DNA of 64,000 nt, taken from the NCBI RefSeq assembly GCF_001514285.1, contig NZ_KQ949026.1:442121-506120 (forward strand). The letters are read 5' to 3'. The notes beneath the pieces were generated by a model. It ran no database searches, had not been told where the DNA came from, and saw only the letters and a list, made by a program, of their open reading frames with translations. Origin of the DNA: Streptomyces sp. DSM 15324 (GTDB lineage Bacteria; Actinomycetota; Actinomycetes; Streptomycetales; Streptomycetaceae). Both the position numbers and the translations under genes were made by a program. Of the stretch, positions 43,940-56,738 are shown piece by piece; the first letter of the stretch is position 1, and the number at the start of each line of letters is the position of its first letter.

Positions 43940-46900
43940 CGGGGGTCTCCCTTCCAGGGGTCGTGCTCGTCCGCGTCGTCCCATTCGTCCTGGCCGTCGC
44001 CGTCGGCGATCCCCCAGGGCACCGAGGCGTCGCCGCCGGGCCAGGGGGCGTCCGCGGGCGCGCGGTCCGGGTAGGGCGGGTAGCCGGTGGGCTGCTCGGT
44101 GACGGGGACGGTGCGGCCCGCGGTGGGCACGTGGGCCCCTCCCCCGCCGGGCCAGGGGGGCGGCGCCCCGTCGGCCGGGGCGCCGGGGGCGGAGCCCGGG
44201 CCCGGGTACGCGGGGCCTTCGGCCGGGCGGTGCGCGCCGTTCGCCCCCGGGGCGGAGTGATCGGCGCTGTCGGCCGCCCTCGCGGGGTGCCCGGCACCGG
44301 CGCCGGACCATCCGGCAGCGCCGTCGGCCGCCGTACCGGACGAACCCGGCCCGCCGGTGCCCGACCACCCGGCCGGACCACCGGCCGACCCACCCGACGC
44401 AACCGGTCCGCCAGTGCCGGACCACCCGGCCGCACCGTTGGCCGCCCCACCCGAAGCACCCGGACCGCCGGTGCCCGACCACCCGGCCGCACCGTTGGCC
44501 GACCCACCCGACGCCCCCGACGAACCCGGCCCGCCGGTGCCCGACCACCCGGCCGGACCGCCGGCGGACGTGCCCGACGAACCCGGGCCGCTGACGCCCG
44601 ACCACCCGGCCGCACCGTTGGCGAACGTACGCGAGGAACCGGGGCCGTCGGCCGGGGTGCCCGGTCCGCCGGATGTGGCTCCGGGCCAGTGGAGGGTGCC
44701 GTTGGCGGCCGTCTCGGCGGCCGCCGGGCCCTGCCACGGCGAGGCGGCCGGGCCGGCGCCGCGCCGAGGGGCGCCGTGGGGCGGGCGGGACGCGGGCGGG
44801 TCCTCGCGCCGGGGCGCGGGCACCGGGCCGATACGGGTCCACTCCTCCAGCCCCCGCAGCGTCGACTGCACCGCGCGCTGCTCGTTGGGGAACGCGAGGT
44901 CGAGGGCGCCGGGCAGGGCCACGGACCAGAACTCCCGCAGCGGGCGCAGCCATTCGGCGATGCGGCCGCCGTACATCCGCTCCCGCTCGGCCAGCAGGGA
45001 CAGCTGGTGCGGCGCCACCTCGTGGACCAGTTTGAGGTAGAGCGGCGAGGGGCGACTGCCGGAGGTGCCGAGACCGGCGGGCAGGGTGTCCATGAGGACC
45101 CGGCAGTACGATCCGACGACCGCGTCCTCCTCCAGCAGCGCCCAGCGCTCGTAGGCGCGCAGCAGGCTCGCCCAGCTCGACACCCCGTCGCGGTAGTCGT
45201 CCAGCCGGAGGGTCAGACCGGGGACCTCGGGGCCCATCTCGTCGTGCAGCCGCAGCGTCACGCGCCGCGGGGACGCCGGGTCGCCCTGGACGTCGACCCG
45301 GCCGTTCCAGATGACGCAGAGCAGCCGCTGCAGGATGTGTCTGCGGTCGTCGGCGGTGCTGGCCAGCCAGGGGTCCTGGTAGCCGAGCCGCTGCCGCCAG
45401 CGCAGGGCGTCGTCGTCCCGGCGGCTCTCCTGCGCACGGGCCCACTGGCGCATGACCTCCCGGGCGCCGGGCACCTCGGTCAGGCTCATCTCGCTGCGGA
45501 ACAGCACGACGGTGATCGAGGCCGTGTCGACGGGGCGGAAGACGATGCTGCGGCGGCCCTTGGGCAGGTGCAGCCGCTTCTCCAGGTAGTCCTCCACCAC
45601 GGTGCGGCGGCCATGGGTGCTGGGGTAGGTGATGAGGACCTTCAGCGGGCCGTTGCCCTCGGGGGTGAAACCGGCGGGGAGCAGTCCGGCGAGCTTGTAG
45701 GTGAACTGCTCCAGGGCGGGCTTGCTGACCTGCCGGACGGCCTGGCCGTCGCCGACGGCCGCGGACAGCAGCGTCCCCATGGCGGGCAGCAGCGGCTGGG
45801 CGCGCTGCTGGGTGCCCGGTTCGGCGAACAGCTGCTCGACCCGTTTCTGCAGGACGGTCTTGACCTCGGCGACGGCGGCGGCCGGGTTGCGGCGCCCGGT
45901 GGTGAAGGCGGCCTCCCAGTGGTCGGCCGAGACCAGGTGGGTCAGCAGGTCCGCCTCGTCGCCGGAGCGCCCGAGCTGGGCGCTCTCCACGAGACGGTCG
46001 ATCAGGTCCTCGTAGAAGTCGCGCAGGCTGCTCTGCGGCGGGAGCAGGTAGGAGACGCCGGCCCGGTCGTCGTACAGCTCCTTCAGTCCGGCGGCCCAGG
46101 CCCGCGGTTCCTCCTCCAGGTGCTTGTCGAAGGCCTCGACGAGCTGGCCGATCTCGTGCCGGAGCTCCTCCGCCGCCCGGCGCCAGCGCGGCTCCTGCCG
46201 GTCCCAGGCGCGGTTCCAGATGTCCTTGGCCCGCCACTCGTACCAGAGGTCCTGTTCGGCGAGGGCGGCGAGGACCTCCTCGTCGCCCCAGCGGGCCCGG
46301 GACAGACCGCCGGCCCGGCGGTGGATGCGGGGCACGGAGGGCGGCTGGATCTCGACGCCGTCCGGGCGGGCCGGTTCCTGGCGGCGGTTCTCCAGCATCC
46401 CCAGGAAGCCGAGGCCGACGGCGCCGGACTGGCCGGGCACGCCCTTGACGACGGCCTCCAGGCTCAGCAGGTCGACCTTGCGCAGCATCTGTTCCGCGGC
46501 CACCCGGGGGACGAAGGCGTCCGCCCACGCGGGCATCTGCCGCTGGAGGCGGGTCTCCAGTTCGTCGAGCAGCCGCTGCATCTCCTCCAGCCGGTTGCGC
46601 AGCGCCTGCTGGATCTCCGTAGTGCCCTTGGGCACGGGGTCGGGTTCGGGTGCGGGCAGCGCCTCCCGGCGCCAGACGGGGGCGATCCCGGCGGCGGTGA
46701 ACATCTCCTGCACCAGGGGGCGGATGTCCAGCGAGGCGTGCGCCTGCGGGTCGGAGAGCCGGCGGACCGCCAGGGCGAGCATCCGGGCCGCGACCAGTTC
46801 GGCGAGTTCGTCGAGGGGGGAGGTCATGGCGGCGACCAGGCTGGTGGAGATGCCCCGGTGGCCGATGCCGGTGGCGGAGCGGGTCCGGCGGTCCACCTCC

Positions 46901-47949
46901 CCGTTGATGAAGTTCGAGGCGAACGTCTGGTCGTCGTGGTCGGTGCCCTTGCCGGTGTCGCCGAGGTCCGTGCCGATCAGGGACAGCACCAGCGAGACCA
47001 TGGACCGGCGCAGGTCGTCGGGGCGGATGCCGGCGGTGGGACTGAAGAGGAAGGCCGTCGGTACGGTGCCGGTGCGCAGCCGGACCGGGTGCATCTGGGG
47101 ATAGCGCATGGCCGTCGGGTCGGGGCGGCCGGTGTCGCCCAGGTTGGCCTTGGCGTCGGGGACGTTCTGCTCGTCCACCAGCCGGGACAGGTCCACCACG
47201 GCACGGGCGGCGTTGAGTTCGGCCCGGCGTCCGCCGCCCTTGCCCGGCGGGAAGGCCTTGGGCATGACCACCAGCGGGTAGATCCGGGCGGGCAGGCCCT
47301 TCTCCCGGAAGACGTGCCCGATCAGGTACAGGTAGTCCAGGAAGATCCCTGCGCCGGTCCCGCCCGCCACGGAGAACGCGACGAACACGTCGCAGCCGCT
47401 GAGCGGTCCGCCGCCCAGTTCGCTGAGTTCGCCGCCGGACAGGCCGATCGCGTCGATGGCGCGGCGCAGCGGTTCCAGCACGGGGGCGGGGCCCTCGCGC
47501 AGGGTGGCGAACAGCGCGGCCCGGCCGACGGTGGGCAGTTGCCCGGCGCCGCTGCGCAGCGGGGTGACCTTGGGTTCGTCGTCCACCGGCGGCAGCCAGC
47601 CGCTGACCTCGGTGCGCAGCTCGGCCCGGAGCATCTGGGTGACCTCGGGAGAGCTGTCGAACTCGGCGGGCAGCAGGTCGTGGGTGGCGCGCGCGGTGCG
47701 GGAGTACGCCGGCCGCAGCGCCGGCTCGGCGCTGATGTGCGGCAGTTTGGCGAGTTCCGCCTCGCTGTAGTCGGCGTACACGAACTGGACGCAGTCCGGC
47801 AGCTGGTGCGGGAGCCGGCGGCCGTCGCCGGTGAGGGCGGTGCCGTCGGGCCCGCAGAGTTCGGCGCGCAGGCGGCGCTCGAGTTCGGCCCCTACCAGGC
47901 CTCCCGTGCCGCCCAGGCCGACGAACAGCATCGGCTGGAATATCTTCAT
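43936..47949 (-). CDS. Tubulin-like protein with repeat-rich tail
   Basis: The 1337-residue protein has a tubulin/FtsZ-superfamily GTPase pattern in its first 430 residues: FVGLGGTGG (9-17) and the signature VAGGTGAG (194-201). A long helical middle follows (EIQQALRNRLEEMQRLLDELETRLQ near 500). A disordered C-terminal tail (about 1080-1337) carries short AAGWSGTGGPG repeats. This is the Tubulin_2-like family placed in multi-gene actinobacterial clusters with vWA and GTPase proteins. It could polymerise with GTP. The ATG at 47949 follows GGGGA. It is 143 nt downstream of the vWA gene, the largest gap in the island. Confidence 0.82.
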   Translation of the reverse strand: MKIFQPMLFVGLGGTGGLVGAELERRLRAELCGPDGTALTGDGRRLPHQLPDCVQFVYADYSEAELAKLPHISAEPALRPAYSRTARATHDLLPAEFDSSPEVTQMLRAELRTEVSGWLPPVDDEPKVTPLRSGAGQLPTVGRAALFATLREGPAPVLEPLRRAIDAIGLSGGELSELGGGPLSGCDVFVAFSVAGGTGAGIFLDYLYLIGHVFREKGLPARIYPLVVMPKAFPPGKGGGRRAELNAARAVVDLSRLVDEQNVPDAKANLGDTGRPDPTAMRYPQMHPVRLRTGTVPTAFLFSPTAGIRPDDLRRSMVSLVLSLIGTDLGDTGKGTDHDDQTFASNFINGEVDRRTRSATGIGHRGISTSLVAAMTSPLDELAELVAARMLALAVRRLSDPQAHASLDIRPLVQEMFTAAGIAPVWRREALPAPEPDPVPKGTTEIQQALRNRLEEMQRLLDELETRLQRQMPAWADAFVPRVAAEQMLRKVDLLSLEAVVKGVPGQSGAVGLGFLGMLENRRQEPARPDGVEIQPPSVPRIHRRAGGLSRARWGDEEVLAALAEQDLWYEWRAKDIWNRAWDRQEPRWRRAAEELRHEIGQLVEAFDKHLEEEPRAWAAGLKELYDDRAGVSYLLPPQSSLRDFYEDLIDRLVESAQLGRSGDEADLLTHLVSADHWEAAFTTGRRNPAAAVAEVKTVLQKRVEQLFAEPGTQQRAQPLLPAMGTLLSAAVGDGQAVRQVSKPALEQFTYKLAGLLPAGFTPEGNGPLKVLITYPSTHGRRTVVEDYLEKRLHLPKGRRSIVFRPVDTASITVVLFRSEMSLTEVPGAREVMRQWARAQESRRDDDALRWRQRLGYQDPWLASTADDRRHILQRLLCVIWNGRVDVQGDPASPRRVTLRLHDEMGPEVPGLTLRLDDYRDGVSSWASLLRAYERWALLEEDAVVGSYCRVLMDTLPAGLGTSGSRPSPLYLKLVHEVAPHQLSLLAERERMYGGRIAEWLRPLREFWSVALPGALDLAFPNEQRAVQSTLRGLEEWTRIGPVPAPRREDPPASRPPHGAPRRGAGPAASPWQGPAAAETAANGTLHWPGATSGGPGTPADGPGSSRTFANGAAGWSGVSGPGSSGTSAGGPAGWSGTGGPGSSGASGGSANGAAGWSGTGGPGASGGAANGAAGWSGTGGPVASGGSAGGPAGWSGTGGPGSSGTAADGAAGWSGAGAGHPARAADSADHSAPGANGAHRPAEGPAYPGPGSAPGAPADGAPPPWPGGGGAHVPTAGRTVPVTEQPTGYPPYPDRAPADAPWPGGDASVPWGIADGDGQDEWDDADEHDPWKGDPR
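44300..44640 (-). repeat. Coding repeats in the tubulin-like tail
   Basis: About seven imperfect units encode NGAAGWSGTGGPGSSG-type sequence (about 15-20 residues each). They alternate between Ser-rich and Ala-rich versions; the segment is probably disordered and sticky. Confidence 0.7.
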
Positions 47950-48092
47950 CGTGCGATCCCCTCTGCCCGGGCGGTCGCCTGCCCGGCAGCGTGTCTGCGT
48001 GGCCCGGTCGCTGCTACGGACCGGTGGTGTGATGGGGCGGGAGAGCGGCGGGGCCCTGGTGGCCGGCGTGGTGGCCGGGCCTCGCCGCGCGG

Positions 48093-50534
48093 TCACAGGT
48101 CGGGGTCGTAGGGGCGCTCCGCTCCGGACGCGGGTACGCGGTCGGTGCGGCGGGACGCCGGGGTGTCCTCGCCCCGGCGGGGCGGGCGGGATGCCGACGG
48201 GCCGGGCCCGGCCTGCCGGGCGAACGGCCAGCGGCCGCCGGCGCGGGCCGGCCGTCGCTGGGTCCCGCCCGTCGCCCCGGTGCGGCCCGTCCCGCCGGTG
48301 CGGCCCGTCCGGCTGCCGGCCGAGTCGATCCGCAGCAGCAGGCCGTCGGAGAGCGGTGCGCTCCTGCCGTGGTCGACGCGGGTGCCGGAGCTCTTCCCGG
48401 GCGTGCGCAGCAGCGCCATGCGCTGGGCGTCCCGCCGTACCGCGTACGGGCCCCGCCGGTCCGGCACCAGCCGGGGGTCGCCGCCCTGGCCGGTGAGTAC
48501 GGCGAAGCAGTACTCCGGACCGCTCGTCTTCACCGTGATGGTGCTGACGGAGCGGTCCGGCTGGCCCTCCCCGCCCGGGACGAGGAGGGTGAGGACCAGT
48601 CCGCGCACGTCGTGGACGCGCCGCGACTCCAGCAGCCGCCAGCCGGCGAACGCGGCGCCGGCCGCCAGCAGCAGACCGAGGGCGAGCAGCAGGAGCCAGT
48701 GCTTCTGCGGCCAGGTCGGCTCGGGCGTGACCCGTACGGCCACCAGGCGGGCGTCCAGCACCCGTGCCGAGCGCGCCGTGTCGTAGACCACGATCTTGGC
48801 GGAGAGCCGGCCGGGAGTCACGTCGGGTCCGACGCGCACCTCGGCCCGCACGGTCCGGGTCTGCCCGGGGGTGAGGCGCACCCGCGACGGAGTCACCGTC
48901 AGGTCGCCGTGGCTCGTGTCCTCCAGGGCCAGGCGCAGCGTGCGCGCGGTGGTGGAGTCGTCGGACGCCTTGAGGGTGACGGCTACCCGGCCGCCCGGGT
49001 GCACGGTCGCGTCAAGGACGCCCAGGTGGGCCTGTACGTCCGGGTTGACGGGCGTCACGCCGGTCACGAAGGGCCGGTGGTCGGCGGTGAGTCCGAGGGC
49101 GGTGAGCACGCCGGTCACCTTGAGCGAGCCCTTCGCCGTCGACGGGATCGTGACGGTGCCGGTGAACCGGCCGTCGCCCGCCCGGCTGTCCTCGTCCTGC
49201 CCGTCGTCGGAGAGCCGGACGGCCTGCCGGGTGAAACCGTCGCCCTCCAGCGACGCCGACACCTTGAGGACCTTGAGGTCGGCGGGGTCGGCGACCGGCC
49301 GGTTGTTCCAGGTCTGGAGCTGGAGGCCCACGGTGGCCCGCTCGCCGGCCCGCGGGGACGCGGGGGTCATGACGATCGACGACCGCAGCGCGCCGCGCCA
49401 CTGCACCCCCACGCTGGCAAGCTTTCCCCGGTGGCCCTCGGGCGCGGTCAGGTTCACGGTCCAGGTGCCGGGGCGGGGCGCCACGATGCGCAGCGACTCC
49501 ACCTCCTGGTCGGTGCCGGTGAGTTCGTAGGACGAGATGCCGTCGTCGCCGCTGCCGTCGATCTCCTTGCCGCCCGGGGCGCGGATGCGCACCCTGACCT
49601 CCGGGTCGCCCTTGGAGACCACGATGGTGGCCAGGGTGGCCAGCGGGGAGATCCGCAGCCGGAACGTGGCGGGCGGGGTGTCCTGGTGGGTGGGGTCGGA
49701 GATGAGGCAGCGGGCGCTCGCGAAGGCCTTGTGGACCGCGTCGCCCAGGGCGGCGGAGTCCTCGACGGTCCGGGAGGCGGGTTTGGCCTGGGGCAGGTCG
49801 ACGCAGGCGCCCTGGTAGCCGCCGGCCGCCATCTCGCGCAGGCCGGCCGCGTCGACGTCACCGAAACCGAGCGGCCAGATCTGCACCTGGGCCGCCCGGG
49901 CCTCGGCGAGGGCCCGCGTCAGCTCCCGCCTGCCGTTGGCCTGCCTGCTGCGCTTGTCGTCGCCGTAGGCCTTGCTGCTGCTGACGTCCAGGACGCCGTC
50001 GGTGAGCAGGAAGAGGATGCGCGGGGCGGAGCCGTCCCCCTCGGAGAGACGGGCGATGCCCTGCCGGATGGCGGCCGGGAAGTCGGTGCCGGTGCCCTGC
50101 CCCGGGCGTCTCCGGTCGAGTCTGCCGACGCAGGCGCCGAGCTTCTCGCGGGCGACCTCGCTCAGCGCCGTCGTCGGGCACACCTCGTCGACGGCCTGCT
50201 GTGCGTCGTCGTCCGCGCTGGCGAAGCCGAACACGGTCAGCCGCGAGGCGGGGGATATCTCGCTCAGCGCGATGCGCTGGGCGGCGTCCCGCTCGCGTTC
50301 CACGTCGGGGCGGCTCAGGCTGCTGGACTCGTCGACCGCCACGGCCAGGCTGATCGGGTCCGGTGCGTCGCCGGGGGCGGCCGCGCGGGCCGCCCCCGGC
50401 GCCTGTCCCACGGCGGCGGTACCGGCCAGCAGCATCGCCGCGAGCAGCGCGGTGGCGCCGCGGGCGACCTGACGTCTTGCACATTCCCGCCCATTACGGA
50501 CATGACTGATGAATAGTTTCCCCACGATCCCCAC
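48093..50534 (-). CDS. Exported vWA-domain membrane protein
   Basis: The 813-residue protein has an N-terminal hydrophobic signal region (about 25-55). A von Willebrand A domain follows, with an intact metal-binding DESSSLS (68-74), Thr in GTGTDFP near 150 and LLTDGV near 177. Beta-rich immunoglobulin-like modules follow (about 280-590). One transmembrane helix (about 601-628) and a cytoplasmic tail of about 185 residues rich in Arg/Gly/Pro complete it. It is therefore likely an outside-facing metal-dependent adhesion or sensing protein with an inside tail. The GTG at 50534 has AAGGCG upstream; GTG three codons later is possible. Confidence 0.8.
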   Translation of the reverse strand: MGIVGKLFISHVRNGRECARRQVARGATALLAAMLLAGTAAVGQAPGAARAAAPGDAPDPISLAVAVDESSSLSRPDVERERDAAQRIALSEISPASRLTVFGFASADDDAQQAVDEVCPTTALSEVAREKLGACVGRLDRRRPGQGTGTDFPAAIRQGIARLSEGDGSAPRILFLLTDGVLDVSSSKAYGDDKRSRQANGRRELTRALAEARAAQVQIWPLGFGDVDAAGLREMAAGGYQGACVDLPQAKPASRTVEDSAALGDAVHKAFASARCLISDPTHQDTPPATFRLRISPLATLATIVVSKGDPEVRVRIRAPGGKEIDGSGDDGISSYELTGTDQEVESLRIVAPRPGTWTVNLTAPEGHRGKLASVGVQWRGALRSSIVMTPASPRAGERATVGLQLQTWNNRPVADPADLKVLKVSASLEGDGFTRQAVRLSDDGQDEDSRAGDGRFTGTVTIPSTAKGSLKVTGVLTALGLTADHRPFVTGVTPVNPDVQAHLGVLDATVHPGGRVAVTLKASDDSTTARTLRLALEDTSHGDLTVTPSRVRLTPGQTRTVRAEVRVGPDVTPGRLSAKIVVYDTARSARVLDARLVAVRVTPEPTWPQKHWLLLLALGLLLAAGAAFAGWRLLESRRVHDVRGLVLTLLVPGGEGQPDRSVSTITVKTSGPEYCFAVLTGQGGDPRLVPDRRGPYAVRRDAQRMALLRTPGKSSGTRVDHGRSAPLSDGLLLRIDSAGSRTGRTGGTGRTGATGGTQRRPARAGGRWPFARQAGPGPSASRPPRRGEDTPASRRTDRVPASGAERPYDPDL

Positions 50535-50585
50535 TTCGCCTTCTGAAAGTGCCCTGTTCTGTGCGCTGCCGTGCGCTGCCGTGCG

Positions 50586-50639
50586 CCGGTCAGCCGGTCA
50601 GCTGTCAGCCGTCAGCCGGTCAGCCGGTCAGCCGGTCAG
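50586..50639. repeat. CCGGTCAG tandem repeat
   Basis: Seven 7-8-bp units (CCGGTCAG, with CTGTCAG and CCGTCAG variants) overlap the stop codon of the Pycsar-like gene and fill the gap before the vWA gene. Just beside it GTGCGCTGCC is repeated at 50561-50590. This is likely slippage, so copy number may vary between strains. Confidence 0.75.
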
Positions 50640-51140
50640 AAATCCCGCCGTGGCGCAGGCCAGACCCACGAGGACCCAGAGGACCCCCCACCTGATCCAG
50701 CGGTACTTCTCGGCGAGGATGACGCTGATGTCGACCGCCTGCGTCAGCAGCCAGACCGCCGGATCACGCCCCGCCCGCACCGCCGCCGCCCTGATCCCCT
50801 CCATGCCGCCGTCCTCGTGCAGGGCCAGGACGTCGACGTAGTAGGTGAGGCCCGGACCGCTGCGCCGGGTGCGGCTGCGCGGCAGGACCACGCGGACCAG
50901 CGCGCCGGCCCCCGCCAGCCATCCGGCGAGCGCGAGGACGAACAGCACCGGGGCGGCCGGCGTCCGCCCGTGCGGCAGGCCGGTGATGCCCAGTAGCACG
51001 GTGGGCAGCGCGATCACGAGTGTCAGCAGGAACGACGCCTTGGCGTCGGCCCGTCCGGCGTCCTCCCGGATCACCGCCAGCAGTCGCGCGGCCACGAACT
51101 GCGCGTCCGGCTCACCGGCCGAGCCCGGCCCCCCGGTCAC
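50628..51140 (-). CDS. Pycsar-type membrane effector (PycTM-like)
   Basis: The 170-residue protein fits the PycTM/DUF5706 effector family. An N-terminal helix with the RADAKASFLL signature (about 31-40) runs into a first membrane segment (about 37-55). A second membrane segment lies at about 66-86, then a polar region, then the AVDISVILAEKYRWIRWG signature (about 134-151) leading into a third segment (about 150-168). In Pycsar defence, such effectors are switched on by cCMP or cUMP and disrupt the inner membrane. The GTG start overlaps the SPFH-like gene by 4 nt. The cyclase-like gene lies two genes upstream in the same operon. Confidence 0.78.
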   Translation of the reverse strand: MTGGPGSAGEPDAQFVAARLLAVIREDAGRADAKASFLLTLVIALPTVLLGITGLPHGRTPAAPVLFVLALAGWLAGAGALVRVVLPRSRTRRSGPGLTYYVDVLALHEDGGMEGIRAAAVRAGRDPAVWLLTQAVDISVILAEKYRWIRWGVLWVLVGLACATAGFLTG

Positions 51141-52500
51141 CGGGCGCTCTGTCCCCCGCCGTCCGGCGGCTCCGGAGCGGTGTCCCAGTAGTCGTCGTCC
51201 CGCCTGCGGCGACGGGCACCACCGCGGTCGGCGGCGCCCCGGTCCTCGTACGAGGGCCGGTCGTCGTACGGGGGGCGCTCGTCGTACGAGGGCCGCTCGT
51301 CGTACGAGGGCCGCTCGTCGTACGAGGGCCGGTCGTCGTACGAGGGCCGGTCGTACGGCGCGGGACGGTACGGCTCCGGGTCCGGACGGTACGGCTCGGG
51401 GTGGTAGACCGGTGGCTCGTACGGCTTGGGCTCGTACGGCTCGGGCTCGTACGGCTTGGGCTCGTACGGCTCGGGCTCGTAGGCCTCGGGCTCATACCCC
51501 TCCGGCGGATACGCGGTGTTCGGTGCGTCCGGTACGCGTGCGCGTGGTGGCTCGGCGTCCCGGCCCCCCGGACCGTGCCGCGGTTCGGGCTCCCGCATCG
51601 GGAGTTCCCTCGGCGCCGGGACGAAGGGCGCGGGCACGGCGGGCGGGGTGAAGCCGCCTGGGGCCATCGAGGCGAGCACCCTGGTGCGCAGGAACCCTTC
51701 CAGCTCGGGGCTGGTGATCCGGCCCTGCTGAAGCATCCGCAGGAAGAACTCCTGCGTCTCGCGGCGGCCCTGGGCCTCGTCCTCGCGCATCATGTTGATC
51801 ACGTCGGCCACGTCCTCCTTGCCGCCCACGGCCATCAGGTACGTGAGCCGGTCCTCCGCCGAACCGGTCGTCAGCCGGGAGCAGGCCGCGAACCTGCGCG
51901 CCACTTCCTCCTGTTGCGCGGTCTGCTTACGCGCCTCCGCGACCTGGTCGAGCCGGATCTGGTCGGTGCTGACCTCCACGAACATCTGGGTGAGCAGGCC
52001 CGCGTCGGCCCCGAGGTCGGCCCAGCGCCCGGCCTCGGTCTCGGCGAGGATGGCCTGGTTGGCGCGCTGCGCGTCCTCCACCGCGAACCGTCCCGAAACC
52101 TGCCGCAGCCGGGAGACGATCTCCGGCCCGAGGTCCCGCTCGATGCTGGACAGGCGTTTCTCCGCGACGAGTTGGAAGTCCGTCACCTCCCAGCGCACGG
52201 TGACCTTCGTACGGAAGCAGGAGGCGGCGTCCGCCGCCGGCAGGTCGAGGCTGAAGACGGTCGTGTGGCGTCCCCTCGCTATCTCGCAGACGCTCACGGG
52301 CCGGGCGTAGAAGCGCCGGGGCACGAGGTGCTCGGTGCCCTTCGAGGTCACCAGGCTGCAGCCGCCCCCCTCGTAGTAGACGACCGAGGCGATCTCGGCG
52401 CTGGTGTGCCGGAACCTGGCCCCCTGAAGCACCCGTTCCCGCAGATACGGTCCCGCGATGTTCTCGGGAAGGCCGCCCCTCTCCGGCTGCCCGTTCTCGA

Positions 52501-52504
<4 letters not shown>
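51137..52504 (-). CDS. SPFH/band-7-like protein with Pro-Tyr repeat tail
   Basis: The 455-residue protein is best compared to SPFH-type scaffolds. A beta-rich half (TTVFSLDLPAADAA, then KVTVRWEVTDFQLVAEK near 104) is followed by a long helical part (SSIERDLGPEIVSRLRQVSGRF and the AEARKQTAQQEEVARR coiled coil near 215). The last 150 residues consist of YEPEPYEPKP-type repeats followed by PSYDERPSYDDR-type repeats. No membrane helix is evident. It may form membrane-associated rings or filaments near the Pycsar-like effector. The family call is tentative; the GTGA overlaps on both sides are clear. Confidence 0.6.
51241..51492 (-). repeat. Coding repeats of the SPFH-like gene tail
   Basis: Two tandem families are present. 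PSYD(D/E)R is repeated about six times (18-bp units with nearly identical DNA at 51253-51351). YEPEPYEPKP and related units lie at about 51411-51492. DNA-level identity between units suggests recent expansion. Confidence 0.75.
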
Positions 52505-55529
<3,025 letters not shown>

Positions 55530-55533
<4 letters not shown>

Positions 55534-56516
55534 CGGGCGCCTCCGTCACCGTCGCGGGGACCCCGGGAGACCCGTCTGCCGAAGTGGCCCCCGCGCACGA
55601 CGGAGTCGGTGATCACGAAGTTGTCGCCCTCCGCCACGTCGATGTCGAAGTGGGCGCCCGGTTCGCCGTCCGGGTCCCCTCCCCGGTGAGGGACCCGGAC
55701 GGCTTCCTTCCGGCCCGCCCGCGAGGGCGTGCCGTCGGCGCCGGTGCCGACAGGCGCCGGCCGCTCCCGGCGCTCCGTGACACCGCGCCCCGGGACACCC
55801 GTCGAGTCCGCCGGGTCCGCCGGGCCAACCGGGTCCGCCGGGTCCACCGGCTCCGGCTCGCCCCGCACCTGCGACTCGTCCGTCCCGACCGCCCCGGCCG
55901 TCCGGTCAGGCGCGAATCCCTCGTCCCCCGGCACCACCGGACGGGGCTCGCCGGGCACGTGGAACCAGGCGAGGGCCGGACCCTCCTTGAGGGTCAACGA
56001 CGCCGAGCGGTAGGCGGACGGCTCGATGAAGCGCCCGCCGTGCCGGATGACGTCCTGGTACAGCCGCTCGGACGCCACGCACACCAGGTCCCGCCCAGAG
56101 CGCTCCAGCACCGCCCGGGTGACGGCGGCGTCGGCGAGCCGGCAGACCAGGTCCATCGCCTCGCCGGCCAGTCCGTTGTCGTCCTCCTCCACGGGACCGA
56201 CGTGCAGGGCGACCCGCAGACCGAGCGGCCGGCTGCGCTCCTCGTTGAGGGGCCGGAGCCCCTGGTGGACCTCGGCCAGCCACGGTCCGATCAGATGAGC
56301 GGGCGGCACCCGTGCGTCGAGCGCGGCGATGAAGCCGTCACCCCGGTCCTCCCGGTGCATCTGCGCCGAACCGACACCGACGGCCCGGAAGGACCGGTCG
56401 GTCAGCTCGTACACATCCCGTCGCATGCGCAGTTTCGCGCCATGGGACAGGCTCCCCGATCCCCGTACGTCGACACTCATCAAGAACTTGTAGACAGCGC
56501 CGTTCGGCACCTGCAT
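55530..56516 (-). CDS. Class III nucleotide cyclase-like protein
   Basis: The 328-residue protein has a cyclase homology domain over about 10-185. FLMSVDVRGSG (Asp16) and EDRGDGFIAA (Asp60) give both metal-binding aspartates. ALHVGPVEE and a GEAMDLVCRLADA segment follow, where the usual catalytic Asn is Asp but the Arg is kept. About 100 disordered residues lead to a short C-terminal motif (289-313) ending GGHFG, which resembles the motif in the next gene's protein. It is likely a cyclic-nucleotide (cCMP, cUMP or cAMP) generator or a sensor derived from one. It is the first gene of the island; the palindrome ATTCCGGAAT lies about 31 nt before its start. Confidence 0.72.
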
Positions 56517-56546
56517 CGCCCCCCGCTCGCATGAACGGGGTTCAGC

Positions 56547-56556
56547 ATTCCGGAAT
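56547..56556. promoter_or_regulatory. Palindrome upstream of the island operon
   Basis: ATTCCGGAAT is a perfect 10-bp palindrome 31 nt before the start of the cyclase-like gene. It could be an operator for the operon; no regulator is assigned. Confidence 0.35.
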
Positions 56557-56738
56557 CCGGTTGGGCTGGATGTAGCCGTTTACACATTGCGAGGCTCGAC
56601 CGGGAGCATCGCCGAGGGCGCACGCCCGGGGCGCACACCACGCACCCTTCTTTTCACTACCGCGCGCCCCCCGAATGGGTGACCACGCGACACACTCCGC
56701 ACACGGGTGCACACACACCGCAAAGGGGCGGCCAAGGC

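Noticed and set aside
43963..48111. A 1382-codon plus-strand open frame opposite the tubulin-like gene
   Set aside because: It mirrors the real gene, has no domain pattern and starts inside other features; the minus strand shows tubulin signatures and overlap-coupled neighbours.
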